Assembly: GCA_008933835.1 (NCBI GenBank)
Contig: WBUG01000022.1
Span: forward strand, 1 to 45,964
Direction of reading: 5' to 3'
Origin: Bacteroidota bacterium
Lineage (GTDB): Bacteria > Bacteroidota > Ignavibacteria > UBA10030 > UBA8401
DNA: 45,964 bases
Below, one piece after another: positions 31,331 through 40,418 of this stretch (position 1 is its first letter; each line of letters starts with the position of its first letter). The translations under genes and the position numbers were made by a program. The notes beneath the pieces were generated by a model that saw only the letters and a program-made list of their open reading frames with translations, did not search any database and had not been told where the DNA came from.

Positions 31331-32728
31331 ATGCCGGTCTCCGTCCGACATACCATCCTGTGTTGTGCCCTCTCGCTGCTCAGCGGCGTGCCGATGACGG
31401 CGGGGGAGGATACGCCGACCGCCGCCGGTATCGCCGCCCGCGTCGTGCGTCCCGTCTTCCCGGACCGGACGTTCGACATCACCGCGTACGGCGCGAAGGG
31501 TGACGGAACGGCCGATGCCACGGAGGCGATCCGCAGGGCGGTGACCGCCTGCACGGAATCCGGCGGCGGAAGAGTGCTCGTCCCGTCCGGCACGTACCTC
31601 ACCGGTCCCATCCATCTCGAGAGCGGCGTCGAACTGCACCTGGCCGACGGTGCGGTGGTACGGTTCAGTACCGATCCGTCGCGGTATCTGCCGCTGGTCC
31701 GGACCCGCTGGGAAGGGATGGAAGTGATGAACTATTCGCCGCTCATCTACGCGTTCCGGAAGAAGAACATCGCCGTCACAGGGAAGGGAGTCCTGGACGG
31801 ACAGGGGAGCTCGGAACACTGGTGGCCATGGAAGGGGAAGAGCGACGACGGAGGATGGAAACCGGGCATGCCGCACCAGAAGGCGGGGCGGGACCGTTTG
31901 CTGGCGATGACCGAGAACGGGACGCCGGCGGCGGAACGGGTGTTCGGCGACGGGTACTATCTTCGTCCGAGCTTCTTCCAGCCGTACGAATGCACGAACG
32001 TGCTGGTGGAAGGGGTGACGTTCCGCGACGCGCCGATGTGGTTCATCCACCCGGTGCTCTGCACGAGCGTGACGGTCACGGGCGTGACGGTGCAGGGGCA
32101 CGGTCCGAACAACGACGGCTGCAACCCCGAATCGTCGCGCGACGTGCTCATCGAGGATTGCTTCTTCGACACGGGGGACGACTGCATCGCCGTCAAGTCC
32201 GGACGGAACCGCGATGGGCGCGACATCGGCGTGCCGAGCGAGAACATCGCTGTGCGACGCTGCCGCATGAAGGAGGGGCACGGCGGCGTCGTCATCGGCA
32301 GCGAGGTCTCCGGCGGCGCGCGGAACATCGCGGTGGAGGAGTGCACGATGGACAGCCCGCGTCTCGACCGCGCCATCCGCATCAAGACCAACTCCGTCCG
32401 CGGCGGCACCGTCGAGAACATCGCGGTGCGGAACCTCACCGTGGGGCAGGTGGCCGAAGCGGTGGTGCTGGTGGACTTCAACTACGAGGAGGGGGACGCC
32501 GGCGCCCACACGCCCATCGTGCGGAACATCCTGCTCGAGAACGTCACGGCCCGGTCCGGTCCGTACGCCTTCTTCCTGAAAGGGTACCGCCGTTCCCCTG
32601 TCACCGGCATCACGGCGCGGGACTGCACCTTCGACGGCATCACGGCCGGGAACGTGTTCCAACACACCGATGGCATCCGGTTCACCAACGTCATCATGAA
32701 CGGGAGGCCGTTGAGCGCTCCCCGGTAA
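31331..32728 (+). CDS. Polygalacturonase (glycoside hydrolase family 28)
   Basis: The 465-residue protein has a signal peptide (about 1-25) and the full GH28 beta-helix signature. Visible are FDITAYGAKGDGTADATEAIRRA near the start, N-N-D262 in NNDGCNPESS, D283/D284 in DTGDDCIAVKSG, H317 in EGHGGVVIGSE and RIKTNS. It hydrolyses alpha-1,4-galacturonan or rhamnogalacturonan. No T9SS tail is present, so I place it in the periplasm acting on imported oligomers, in contrast to the PL9 enzyme. ATG 31331 matches the signal peptide; in-frame ATGs at 31289 and 31241 are less likely. The GH105 gene follows after four bases. Confidence 0.94.
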   Translation: MPVSVRHTILCCALSLLSGVPMTAGEDTPTAAGIAARVVRPVFPDRTFDITAYGAKGDGTADATEAIRRAVTACTESGGGRVLVPSGTYLTGPIHLESGVELHLADGAVVRFSTDPSRYLPLVRTRWEGMEVMNYSPLIYAFRKKNIAVTGKGVLDGQGSSEHWWPWKGKSDDGGWKPGMPHQKAGRDRLLAMTENGTPAAERVFGDGYYLRPSFFQPYECTNVLVEGVTFRDAPMWFIHPVLCTSVTVTGVTVQGHGPNNDGCNPESSRDVLIEDCFFDTGDDCIAVKSGRNRDGRDIGVPSENIAVRRCRMKEGHGGVVIGSEVSGGARNIAVEECTMDSPRLDRAIRIKTNSVRGGTVENIAVRNLTVGQVAEAVVLVDFNYEEGDAGAHTPIVRNILLENVTARSGPYAFFLKGYRRSPVTGITARDCTFDGITAGNVFQHTDGIRFTNVIMNGRPLSAPR

Positions 32729-32732
32729 ACCT

Positions 32733-33905
32733 ATGAAGACCGTCATCGTTCTCATCCTGTCCGCCCTCTGTCTGTCCGCCCAGCCCTCCCGGCCGTGGTC
32801 CGTCCGCATCGGGAGCAGCTTCATCGCGCTGCACCCGGACACCATCGTCTATCCGGACGAGGCGAAGTCCCGCCGATGGAACTACGAACAGGGGCTGATG
32901 ATGGAGGCGTTCTACCAGCTGTGGCGCCACACCGGAACGAAGGAGTACCTGTCGTACGTCCGGAAGAACCTGGACCATTACATCGCCGCCGACGGGAGCA
33001 TCCGCACGTACGAGCTGACGGAGTTCAACATCGACAATGTCACGCCGGGGCGCGCCGCGCTGCGGATGTACGCCGAGACCGGCGCCGTGCGGTACCGCGC
33101 CGCGGCGGACACGGTCCGCCGTCAGCTGGCGCTGCATCCCCGCACCGCGGAGGGGGGCTTCTGGCACAAGAAGATCTATCCGTTCCAGATGTGGCTCGAC
33201 GGACTGTACATGGCCGAGCCGTTCTACGCGCTGTACGCGGAGACGACCCGCGACACCGCACTGTTCGACGATATCGTCCGGCAGTTCCGGCTCATCGAAC
33301 GGCACACGCGAGACACGCTCTCCGGACTCTACGTCCACGGCTATGACGAGAGCCGGAACCAGCGCTGGGCGGACCCGGTCACCGGCCGGTCGCCGAACTT
33401 CTGGGGACGTTCGCTCGGCTGGTACGCCATGGCGATGGTCGACGTGCTGGACCACCTTCCCCGGCACCATCCGTACCGTCCGGTGATGGAACGGTCGTTC
33501 CGCCGGTTCATGGAGAGCGTGCTGCGGTACCGGGATGAAGGAAGCGCGGCCTGGTATCAGGTGGTGGACCGGCCCGGAGCGGCGGGGAACTACCTGGAAG
33601 CGTCCGCCTCGGCCATGTTCACGTACGCGTTCGCCAAAGGGGTGAACGCCGGCCTGCTTCCCGTCTCGTTCGCCGCGGAAGCGCGCCGCTCGTTCGACGG
33701 CCTCGTGAAGCGGTTCGTGACCGTCGATCCGGAGGGACGCATCTTCCTCCATGACGTGTGCCGGGTCGCGGGCCTCGGCGGGAATCCGTACCGCGACGGC
33801 AGTTACGAATACTACATCAGCGAACCGCGCCGCACGAACGACTTCAAGGGATACGGTCCCTTCCTCCTCGCGGCCATCGAAGTGGAACGGCTGACGGTGC
33901 GATGA
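32733..33905 (+). CDS. Unsaturated rhamnogalacturonyl hydrolase (GH105)
   Basis: The 390-residue protein has a signal peptide (about 1-16) and an (alpha/alpha)6-barrel with family motifs. These are RRWNYEQGLMMEAFYQLW, PFQMWLDGLYMAEPFY with the presumed catalytic aspartate in MWLDGLYM, HGYDESRNQRWAD, SPNFWGRSLGWYAMAMVDVL and GNYLEASASAMFTY. This is the YteR/RhiN type, which removes the unsaturated galacturonyl residue left by pectate or rhamnogalacturonan lyases. It lacks a T9SS tail and is probably periplasmic. Its stop overlaps the next start by four bases. Confidence 0.94.
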   Translation: MKTVIVLILSALCLSAQPSRPWSVRIGSSFIALHPDTIVYPDEAKSRRWNYEQGLMMEAFYQLWRHTGTKEYLSYVRKNLDHYIAADGSIRTYELTEFNIDNVTPGRAALRMYAETGAVRYRAAADTVRRQLALHPRTAEGGFWHKKIYPFQMWLDGLYMAEPFYALYAETTRDTALFDDIVRQFRLIERHTRDTLSGLYVHGYDESRNQRWADPVTGRSPNFWGRSLGWYAMAMVDVLDHLPRHHPYRPVMERSFRRFMESVLRYRDEGSAAWYQVVDRPGAAGNYLEASASAMFTYAFAKGVNAGLLPVSFAAEARRSFDGLVKRFVTVDPEGRIFLHDVCRVAGLGGNPYRDGSYEYYISEPRRTNDFKGYGPFLLAAIEVERLTVR

Positions 33906-35392
33906 CGCTGCGGCTCATCATCCTGCTCGCGTGTCTCATCGCCGGCGGACCGGACGACGGCGCGGTCGTGCGGATCTTTCTTGCGGGGGACTCGACCATG
34001 GCGGACAAACCGCTGACCGCCAATCCGGAACGGGGATGGGGACAGATGCTGCCCGCCTTCCTGTCGCCGCAGACCGTCGTCTTCAACCACGCGAAGAACG
34101 GACGCAGCACGCGCAGCTTCCAGCATGAAGGGCGGTGGGACGCGCTCCTGTCGAAGCTCCGGACGGGGGATCATGTGTTCATCCAGTTCGGTCACAACGA
34201 TTCGAAGAGGGAGGACACGGCCCGCTTCGCCGATGCGCGGGGCGACTACCGGAAGAATCTCGTTCGTTTCGTGAACGATGTCCGTTCCCGCGGCGGCATC
34301 CCGGTCCTCCTCACGCCGGTGGTGCGGAGGAACTTCACCGACCGGGGTGCGTTCGTGGACAAGCATGGCGAGTATCCGGACGTCGTGAGGGAAGTCGCGA
34401 AGGAGACGGGAGCGGCGCTGATCGACCTGCACCGCTCCAGCCGTGCGAAGCTGGAAGAACTGGGTGATGAACGGTCCAAAGCATTGTTCCTCCTCTCGGT
34501 GCCGGCGGGACGGTACGCCGCTCTGCCGGGCGGGAAAACGGACAACACGCATTTCACCCGGACCGGCGCGATGGCGGTGGCGAAGCTGGCGGCGGACGGC
34601 ATCCGTTCGTCCGGACTCCCGCTGGCGGCGTATGTGACCGACGCTCCTCCGCTCCCCGAGGGCCGATGGACGGTCGGACTGGACCAGTTCTATAATAATG
34701 AGCGGAAGCGCATCGGCGATACGGCGTCGGTGCGGTATCACTACACCTGGAACGACACGGCCGACAGCGGATTCTCGGAGCTGGCGGCGCTGTTCGACCG
34801 GGCGGGTGGGGATATCGACACGCTGAGCAGTGCGCCGACCCGTGAAACGCTGGCGGCGCTCGATGTCTATATTATCGTGGACCCCGACACACCGAAAGAG
34901 AGCCCGTCGCCGAACACGATGCAGGATGCGGAGGCGGCAGCCATCGAGGAGTGGGTGCGAGGCGGAGGGACGCTGCTGCTCTTCTCCAACGACCGGGGGA
35001 ACGCCGAGTTCGAGCGGTTCAACTCGCTGGCGGAGCGGTTCGGTCTTCGGTTCAACGGCGATTCGTACCAGGATGTGAAGAACAACCGGTACGACGACGG
35101 CCGGGTCACCGCGCTGCCGGCGCATCCGCTCTTCGAGGGGGTGGAGCATCTCTTCCTGAAGCAGGTGACGACCATCGACTGCCGCGGTGCGGCCGCTCCG
35201 GTCCTGACCCTCCCGTTCGGGACGGTCATCGCCGAATCGAGGGCCGGCCGCGGACGCGTGCTGGCGGTCGGCGATCCCTGGCTGTACAACGAATACCTCG
35301 ACAACCGCCGACTGCCGGCGGGGTACGAGAACCGCCGTGCGGCGGAACAACTGGTGCGTTGGGTCCGTTCGGACCTGCCGCTCCGTCACTGA
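33902..35392 (+). CDS. Rhamnogalacturonan acetylesterase-like SGNH protein with extra C-terminal domain
   Basis: This 496-residue protein has a short signal-like start. An SGNH hydrolase domain (about 22-245) carries the serine S31 in LAGDSTMAD, the glycine block NHAKNGRSTRSF, FGHNDSK, and D214/H217 in DNTHFT. It should remove acetyl groups from rhamnogalacturonan. A second domain (about 250-490, from GLDQFYNNERKR through YHYTWND to RRAAEQLVRWV) resembles the DUF4350/GATase-like module often attached to GH105 or other pectin enzymes in Bacteroidota. Its function is unknown. It is coupled to GH105 by an ATGA overlap. Family call is firm for the first domain only. Confidence 0.87.
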   Translation: MTLRLIILLACLIAGGPDDGAVVRIFLAGDSTMADKPLTANPERGWGQMLPAFLSPQTVVFNHAKNGRSTRSFQHEGRWDALLSKLRTGDHVFIQFGHNDSKREDTARFADARGDYRKNLVRFVNDVRSRGGIPVLLTPVVRRNFTDRGAFVDKHGEYPDVVREVAKETGAALIDLHRSSRAKLEELGDERSKALFLLSVPAGRYAALPGGKTDNTHFTRTGAMAVAKLAADGIRSSGLPLAAYVTDAPPLPEGRWTVGLDQFYNNERKRIGDTASVRYHYTWNDTADSGFSELAALFDRAGGDIDTLSSAPTRETLAALDVYIIVDPDTPKESPSPNTMQDAEAAAIEEWVRGGGTLLLFSNDRGNAEFERFNSLAERFGLRFNGDSYQDVKNNRYDDGRVTALPAHPLFEGVEHLFLKQVTTIDCRGAAAPVLTLPFGTVIAESRAGRGRVLAVGDPWLYNEYLDNRRLPAGYENRRAAEQLVRWVRSDLPLRH

Positions 35393-35399
35393 CGAACCC

Positions 35400-36443
35400 A
35401 TGGTACGCAAAGGCTTCCAGGTCAAACTCTCCGACATCGCCAAGAAACTGAACGTCACCACTGTGACGGTCTCGAAGGCGCTGCGCGGCCACCCGGACAT
35501 CTCCGCCGAGACGAAGCGCCGCGTGCAGGCGGCGGCGAAGGAGCTCGGCTACGTCCCGAACTTCATGGCGCGGAACCTCTCCTCCAAACAGTCGCGCACC
35601 ATCGGCGTCATCGTGCCGAAGCTGGCGCACTTCTTCTTCTCGGCGGTCATCGAATCCATCTACGACGCCGCGTTCGAGAACGGGTACGAGATCATCCTCA
35701 CCGTGTCGCAGGAGAATCCGGAGCGCGAGATCCAGCACATCCAGACCCTGCTCGCGATGCGGGTGGACGGGCTCATCATCTCCGTCACGGAGAACACCAT
35801 CGATTACTCCATCTTCGACACCATCCGGAAGTCGGGGCTCCCCATCACCTTCATCGACCGCATCATCCCGCTGAAGGAGTTCAACACCATCACGACGGAC
35901 GACTACGCCGGCGCCTTCATGGCGACGGAGCAGGCCATCTCGTGCGGGTACAAGAAGCTCGGCACCATCGGCGGTTTCCAGCACACCAACATCGGCCGTG
36001 ACCGTCTGAAGGGGTACAAGGACGCATTGAAGAAGCACCGGCACGCCATCTATCCCGAGCGTATCGTGCTCGGAGGGTTCGGCGAGCAGGACGGGTATAA
36101 GGGCTTCATGAAGCTGTACAGTTCGGGCAATCTGCCGGAGTTCATCCTGGCGGTGAGCTTCCCGGTGGCGCTCGGCATCTACCGGGCGGCGCAGGAACTG
36201 GGGCTGAAGATCCCGAAGGACTTCGACATCATCTGTTTCGGCACCGGCACGTTCAACCAGCTGCTGAAGCCGACCCTGACGATGATCGACCAGCCCGCGG
36301 CAGCCCTCGGCCGGGCCGCCGTGGAACTGACGCTGGAGCACATCCGCACCGGCGAGAGCTTCGTGCCCAAGCATCTCAAACTGCCGACGAAGATCGTGTA
36401 CGGCGAGACCTGTTTCCGGAAGGAGTTCAAGACGAAGCGATGA
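35400..36443 (+). CDS. LacI-family transcriptional regulator
   Basis: The 347-residue protein has an N-terminal LacI helix-turn-helix (about 8-30, KLSDIAKKLNVTTVTVSKAL). The hinge region PNFMARNLSSKQSRTIGVIVP follows, and then a periplasmic-binding-protein-like effector domain to the end. It probably represses the pectin/galacturonate genes until a uronate such as galacturonate, tagaturonate or KDG binds; the effector is inferred from context. It sits inside the enzyme operon, seven bases after the esterase gene and overlapping the CE8 gene, so it would repress its own transcription. A matching operator candidate is at 26458-26473. ATG 35400 fits the normal HTH position. Confidence 0.94.
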   Translation: MVRKGFQVKLSDIAKKLNVTTVTVSKALRGHPDISAETKRRVQAAAKELGYVPNFMARNLSSKQSRTIGVIVPKLAHFFFSAVIESIYDAAFENGYEIILTVSQENPEREIQHIQTLLAMRVDGLIISVTENTIDYSIFDTIRKSGLPITFIDRIIPLKEFNTITTDDYAGAFMATEQAISCGYKKLGTIGGFQHTNIGRDRLKGYKDALKKHRHAIYPERIVLGGFGEQDGYKGFMKLYSSGNLPEFILAVSFPVALGIYRAAQELGLKIPKDFDIICFGTGTFNQLLKPTLTMIDQPAAALGRAAVELTLEHIRTGESFVPKHLKLPTKIVYGETCFRKEFKTKR

Positions 36444-37447
36444 CGCGGCACGGTCACATCCTGCTCCTGTTGGCGGCGTTCGTGTCGGAAACGCTCTCTG
36501 CGCCGCGGTACGACGCGGTGGTGGCGCGCGACGGGAGCGGCACGGTGCGCACCATCCAGGCGGCGTTGGACCTGGCGCCGTCGCGGGGGGCGGAACCGTT
36601 CATCATCTTCGTGAAGAAGGGGGTCTACAACGAGAAGCTGTTCGTCACGAAGAGCAACGTCGCGCTCGTCGGCGAGCACCCGGACAGCACCATGATCGTC
36701 TTCGCGGAACTGCGCCGCGACTGGAACGCGTCGATGAAAGGGAACGACTGGGGCACGGCGGTGGTGAACATCGACTCGTCCGTCACCGACCTGACGCTGA
36801 TGCGTCTCACGGTGTACAACAACTACGGCGCCCTCTCCGGCGTGCGCGACCACCAGTTCGCCGTCTGGGGGAAGGGGACGCGCATCATCCTGCAGGAGTG
36901 CCGCGTCGTCTCGGAAGGGGGCGACGCGCTCAGTCTCTGGAACGAACGGAACGGGATGTACTACCATGCGGAGTGCCGGTTCGAAGGATGGGTCGATTTC
37001 GTCTGTCCGCGCGGCTGGTGCTACATCACACGGAGCAGTTTCTACGGCCACAACCTCACGGCAAGTCTGTGGCATGACGGGAGCGCCGATCCGGACCAGA
37101 AGTTCGTCATCGTCGATTCCCGCTTCGACGGTGTGTCCGGATTTCCGCTCGGACGGCATCACCGGGACGGACAGTTCATCTTCGTGAACGCGGTGTTCTC
37201 GTCCGCCATGGCCGATTCGGCCATCGCCTATCCGTCGTACTCCCCCAACGCGCGGCCCTGGACGTGGGGCCGGCGGCATTATTATCACAACTGTCACCGC
37301 GAGGGGGGCGATTTCGCATGGTTCGCGGACAACTTCGACCGCTATCCCGGCGGACTCACTCCCGATGCGGTGACGCCGCAGTGGACCTTCGGCGGACGGT
37401 GGGACCCCGAACGGACCCTCCGCACCATCAATGAACGGATCCGATGA
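36440..37447 (+). CDS. Divergent pectinesterase (CE8-like)
   Basis: The 335-residue protein has a signal peptide (about 1-20) and a right-handed beta-helix with CE8 features GTVRTIQAALDLAP, IFVKKGVYNEKLFV, a central HQFAVW, and GWVDFVCPRGWCYI in place of the usual GxVDFIFG. The QDTL motif reads GDAL (EGGDALSLW), and the C-terminal LGRPW is replaced by NARPWTWG. The two aspartates expected for catalysis are thus kept while the usual glutamine is lost. It should demethylate pectin or oligogalacturonides in the periplasm, as no T9SS tail is seen. It overlaps both the LacI and PL9 genes. Confidence 0.87.
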   Translation: MTRHGHILLLLAAFVSETLSAPRYDAVVARDGSGTVRTIQAALDLAPSRGAEPFIIFVKKGVYNEKLFVTKSNVALVGEHPDSTMIVFAELRRDWNASMKGNDWGTAVVNIDSSVTDLTLMRLTVYNNYGALSGVRDHQFAVWGKGTRIILQECRVVSEGGDALSLWNERNGMYYHAECRFEGWVDFVCPRGWCYITRSSFYGHNLTASLWHDGSADPDQKFVIVDSRFDGVSGFPLGRHHRDGQFIFVNAVFSSAMADSAIAYPSYSPNARPWTWGRRHYYHNCHREGGDFAWFADNFDRYPGGLTPDAVTPQWTFGGRWDPERTLRTINERIR

Positions 37448-38958
37448 GAACGTTTCTGGCCATCACCGCCTTTGTGCTCACCGCCGTCGTACCGGCTCGG
37501 ACGGGCGTGTACCATGTCGCTCCGGACGGTCTGGACACGAATCCCGGCACCCTCGTGCAGCCGTTCAAGACCATCACCAAGGCGGTCTCCGTCTCCGTCG
37601 CGGGCGACACCATCCTCCTGCGCGGCGGCAGCTACACGCTCACGTCGCCCGTGAGCATCTCGAAGAAAGGGAACGCCTCGGCGCGCTACCATCTGTTCGC
37701 CTATCCCGGGGAGCGGCCGCTTCTCGACTTCTCCTCCATGCCCGTTTCGGGCAGCAACCGCGGCTTCAACTTCAGCGGGCATTACTGGCACGTTCGGGGG
37801 CTTGACGTGAAGGGGGCGGGGGATAACGGCATGAACCTGAGCGGTTCCAACAATGTCATCGAGTTCTGTTCCTTCTTCGAGAACCGCGACACCGGCCTGC
37901 AGATGGGAGGCGGAGCCTCCAACAACACCGTCATCAACTGTGACGCATACTATAACGCGGACCCCGGCAACGGCAACGCGGACGGTTTCGCCGCGAAGCT
38001 CGACGTCGGCACCGGGAACACGTTCGTCGGCTGCCGCGCATGGCAGAATTCGGACGACGGCTGGGACGGGTACCTGCGCGGCGCGAACGACGTACGGACG
38101 ACGTACGACCGCTGCTGGGTCTTCCGGAACGGCTACCTGAAGGACGGTTCGCCGAGCAGCGGCAACGGCAACGGATTCAAGATGGGAGGCGGAGACACGA
38201 GCAACGTGAGCAACTGGGCGCATCATGTGACGATGACCCGCTGCATCGCCTACGGGAATCGGGTGAAGGGCTTCGACCAGAACAACAACGCCGGGTCCAT
38301 GGTGCTCATCAATTGCACCGGGTACGGCAACGGCACCAACTACAGCATCATCCGTCCGCTCCGCGCGGCCGATTCGGCCGTCGTGACGAACGGCGTCTCG
38401 CTCGGCATCCACGGTTCGCTCAACGGGTTCGTGCGGCAGGACCATAATTCATGGACCATCCCGGTCGAGACGACGGAGCAGGATTTCGTGTCGGTGGATG
38501 CGGCGCTGCTGACGGCCCCCCGCGCCGCCGACGGTTCACTGCCGGAGATCGGATTCCTCCGTCCGGCGCAGGGGAGCGACCTCATCGATGCGGGAATTGA
38601 CGCCGGTCTCCCGTTCTTCGGCGCGGCGCCGGACCTCGGCGCGTTCGAGACCGAGTACACGTCGTGGGTCCGAGAGTCGCCCTCCGTTCCCGCCGCAGTG
38701 ACGCTCCATCAGAACCATCCGAATCCGTTCAATCCCGAGACCGTCATCGAGTTCGTACCGCACCGGAGCGGCGACGCGGTCCTCACCGTCACCGACATGC
38801 TCGGCCGGCGGGTGGAGGAGCCGTTCCGGGGACCGGTCACGGCGGGCGTGCGGTACCGGGTCCGTTTCTCCGGCCGCGACCTCTCGAGCGGCGTCTACCT
38901 GTACTCCGTCCGCTCCGGCGGAACGGTCCAATCCCGACGAATGCTGCTGATGCGATGA
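37444..38958 (+). CDS. Pectate lyase family 9 protein with T9SS sorting domain
   Basis: This 504-residue secreted protein has a signal peptide (about 1-19). A PL9 beta-helix starts with YHVAPDGLDTNPGTLVQPFKTI. Its calcium-site motifs are NADGFAAKL, GCRAWQNSDDGWDGYL and GNGNGFKMGGGDT, the last holding the lysine expected to act as base. It cleaves polygalacturonate by beta-elimination, giving unsaturated oligogalacturonides. The C-terminal T9SS domain (NHPNPFNPETVIEF, last 85 residues) places it on the cell surface. It overlaps the CE8 gene by four bases and is followed at once by uxaC. Confidence 0.93.
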   Translation: MRTFLAITAFVLTAVVPARTGVYHVAPDGLDTNPGTLVQPFKTITKAVSVSVAGDTILLRGGSYTLTSPVSISKKGNASARYHLFAYPGERPLLDFSSMPVSGSNRGFNFSGHYWHVRGLDVKGAGDNGMNLSGSNNVIEFCSFFENRDTGLQMGGGASNNTVINCDAYYNADPGNGNADGFAAKLDVGTGNTFVGCRAWQNSDDGWDGYLRGANDVRTTYDRCWVFRNGYLKDGSPSSGNGNGFKMGGGDTSNVSNWAHHVTMTRCIAYGNRVKGFDQNNNAGSMVLINCTGYGNGTNYSIIRPLRAADSAVVTNGVSLGIHGSLNGFVRQDHNSWTIPVETTEQDFVSVDAALLTAPRAADGSLPEIGFLRPAQGSDLIDAGIDAGLPFFGAAPDLGAFETEYTSWVRESPSVPAAVTLHQNHPNPFNPETVIEFVPHRSGDAVLTVTDMLGRRVEEPFRGPVTAGVRYRVRFSGRDLSSGVYLYSVRSGGTVQSRRMLLMR

Positions 38959-38969
38959 CAAGGAACCCT

Positions 38970-40418
38970 ATGGCACACACCGATTTCATCACCGAGAACT
39001 TCCTGCTGACCAACCGCACGGCCGAGAGACTGTACCACGACCATGCGGAGCACCAGCCCATCATCGACTACCACTGCCACCTTTCCCCTGCGGAGATCGC
39101 GCAGGACAAGCGGTGGGAGAACATCACGCAGATATGGCTGTACGGCGACCATTACAAATGGCGCGCCATGCGGACGAACGGCGTACCGGAGGAGTTCATC
39201 ACCGGACCGGCGTCCGACCGTGAGAAGTTCCAGCGCTGGGCGGCGACGGTGCCGAAGACCCTCCGCAATCCGTTGTATCACTGGACGCACATGGAGATGA
39301 AGAAGCCGTTCGGCATCACGGGACCCCTCCTGAACGAACGGACCGCGCCCGAGGTGTGGGAGCGCGCCAACGCGTACCTCGCCTCGCCGGCCGGCTCCTG
39401 CCGCGGCATCATGCGGACGTTCGACGTCCGGCTGGTGGTGACGACCGACGATCCGACGGACACGCTCGAACACCACCGGCAGATACGCCAGGACGCCGCA
39501 TGTCCCACCATCGTGCTCCCGGCGTTCCGTCCGGACAAAGCGATGGCGGTGGAGGATCCGGCCGCGTTCCGCACCTGGACGGAAAAACTGGCAGCGGCCG
39601 CCGGCGTCTCCATCTCATCGTACGGCGATTTCCTGACCGCGCTCCGGAAGCGGCACCAGTTCTTCCATGAAATGGGGTCCCGGGTGTCGGACCACGGGCT
39701 CGAGACGGCGTACGCGGAAGAGTACACCGAGAAGGAGGTCTCCGCCATCTTCACGAAGGTGTTCGGCGGCGCACGGCTCTCGCCGGACGAGACGCTCAAG
39801 TTCAAGTCCGCGATGATGTACGAGTTCGGCGTCATGAACCACGAACGGGGCTGGGTGCAGCAGTATCACCTCGGCGCGCTCCGCAACGTGAACCGGCGGA
39901 TGTTCCGCACGCTCGGCCCGGACACCGGCTACGACGTCATCGGCGATTTCGAGATCGCCCGTCCGCTGGCCGCATTGATGGCCCGACTCGACGACGAGGA
40001 CAAGCTGGCGCGGACCATCGTCTACAACCTCAACCCCCGGGACAACGACCTGATGGCGGCGATGATCGGCGCGTTCCAGGACGGGCGCATCGCCGGGAAG
40101 GTGCAGTACGGCAGCGCGTGGTGGTTCCTGGACCAGAAGGACGGCATCGAGAAGCAGCTCAACGCCCTCTCCAACCTGGGCCTGCTCAGCCGCTTCATCG
40201 GCATGCTGACCGATTCGCGCAGCTACCTCTCATATCCGCGGCACGACTACTTCCGGCGCGTCCTCTGTTCCGTGCTCGGCGACGAGATGGAGCGCGGGCT
40301 GCTTCCGAACGACCTTCCGCTCGTCGGCCGGATGGTGGAGGACATCAGTTACAACAACGTGAAAGAGTACTTCGGATTCCGGGTGAACGAACCACGATCG
40401 GCAGGAGCGGCAGCATGA
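38970..40418 (+). CDS. uxaC: Glucuronate/galacturonate isomerase
   Basis: The 482-residue cytoplasmic enzyme matches UxaC along its length. Motifs include IIDYHCHLSPAEIAQD near the start, GDHYKWRAMRTNGVPEEF, VVTTDDPTDTLEHH and GDFEIARPLA. It converts D-galacturonate to D-tagaturonate and D-glucuronate to D-fructuronate. ATG 38970 was chosen because it follows AAGGA and gives the expected N-terminus MAHTDFITENFLL; an in-frame ATG at 38955 overlapping the PL9 stop is possible. It is translationally coupled to uxaA. Confidence 0.97.
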   Translation: MAHTDFITENFLLTNRTAERLYHDHAEHQPIIDYHCHLSPAEIAQDKRWENITQIWLYGDHYKWRAMRTNGVPEEFITGPASDREKFQRWAATVPKTLRNPLYHWTHMEMKKPFGITGPLLNERTAPEVWERANAYLASPAGSCRGIMRTFDVRLVVTTDDPTDTLEHHRQIRQDAACPTIVLPAFRPDKAMAVEDPAAFRTWTEKLAAAAGVSISSYGDFLTALRKRHQFFHEMGSRVSDHGLETAYAEEYTEKEVSAIFTKVFGGARLSPDETLKFKSAMMYEFGVMNHERGWVQQYHLGALRNVNRRMFRTLGPDTGYDVIGDFEIARPLAALMARLDDEDKLARTIVYNLNPRDNDLMAAMIGAFQDGRIAGKVQYGSAWWFLDQKDGIEKQLNALSNLGLLSRFIGMLTDSRSYLSYPRHDYFRRVLCSVLGDEMERGLLPNDLPLVGRMVEDISYNNVKEYFGFRVNEPRSAGAAA

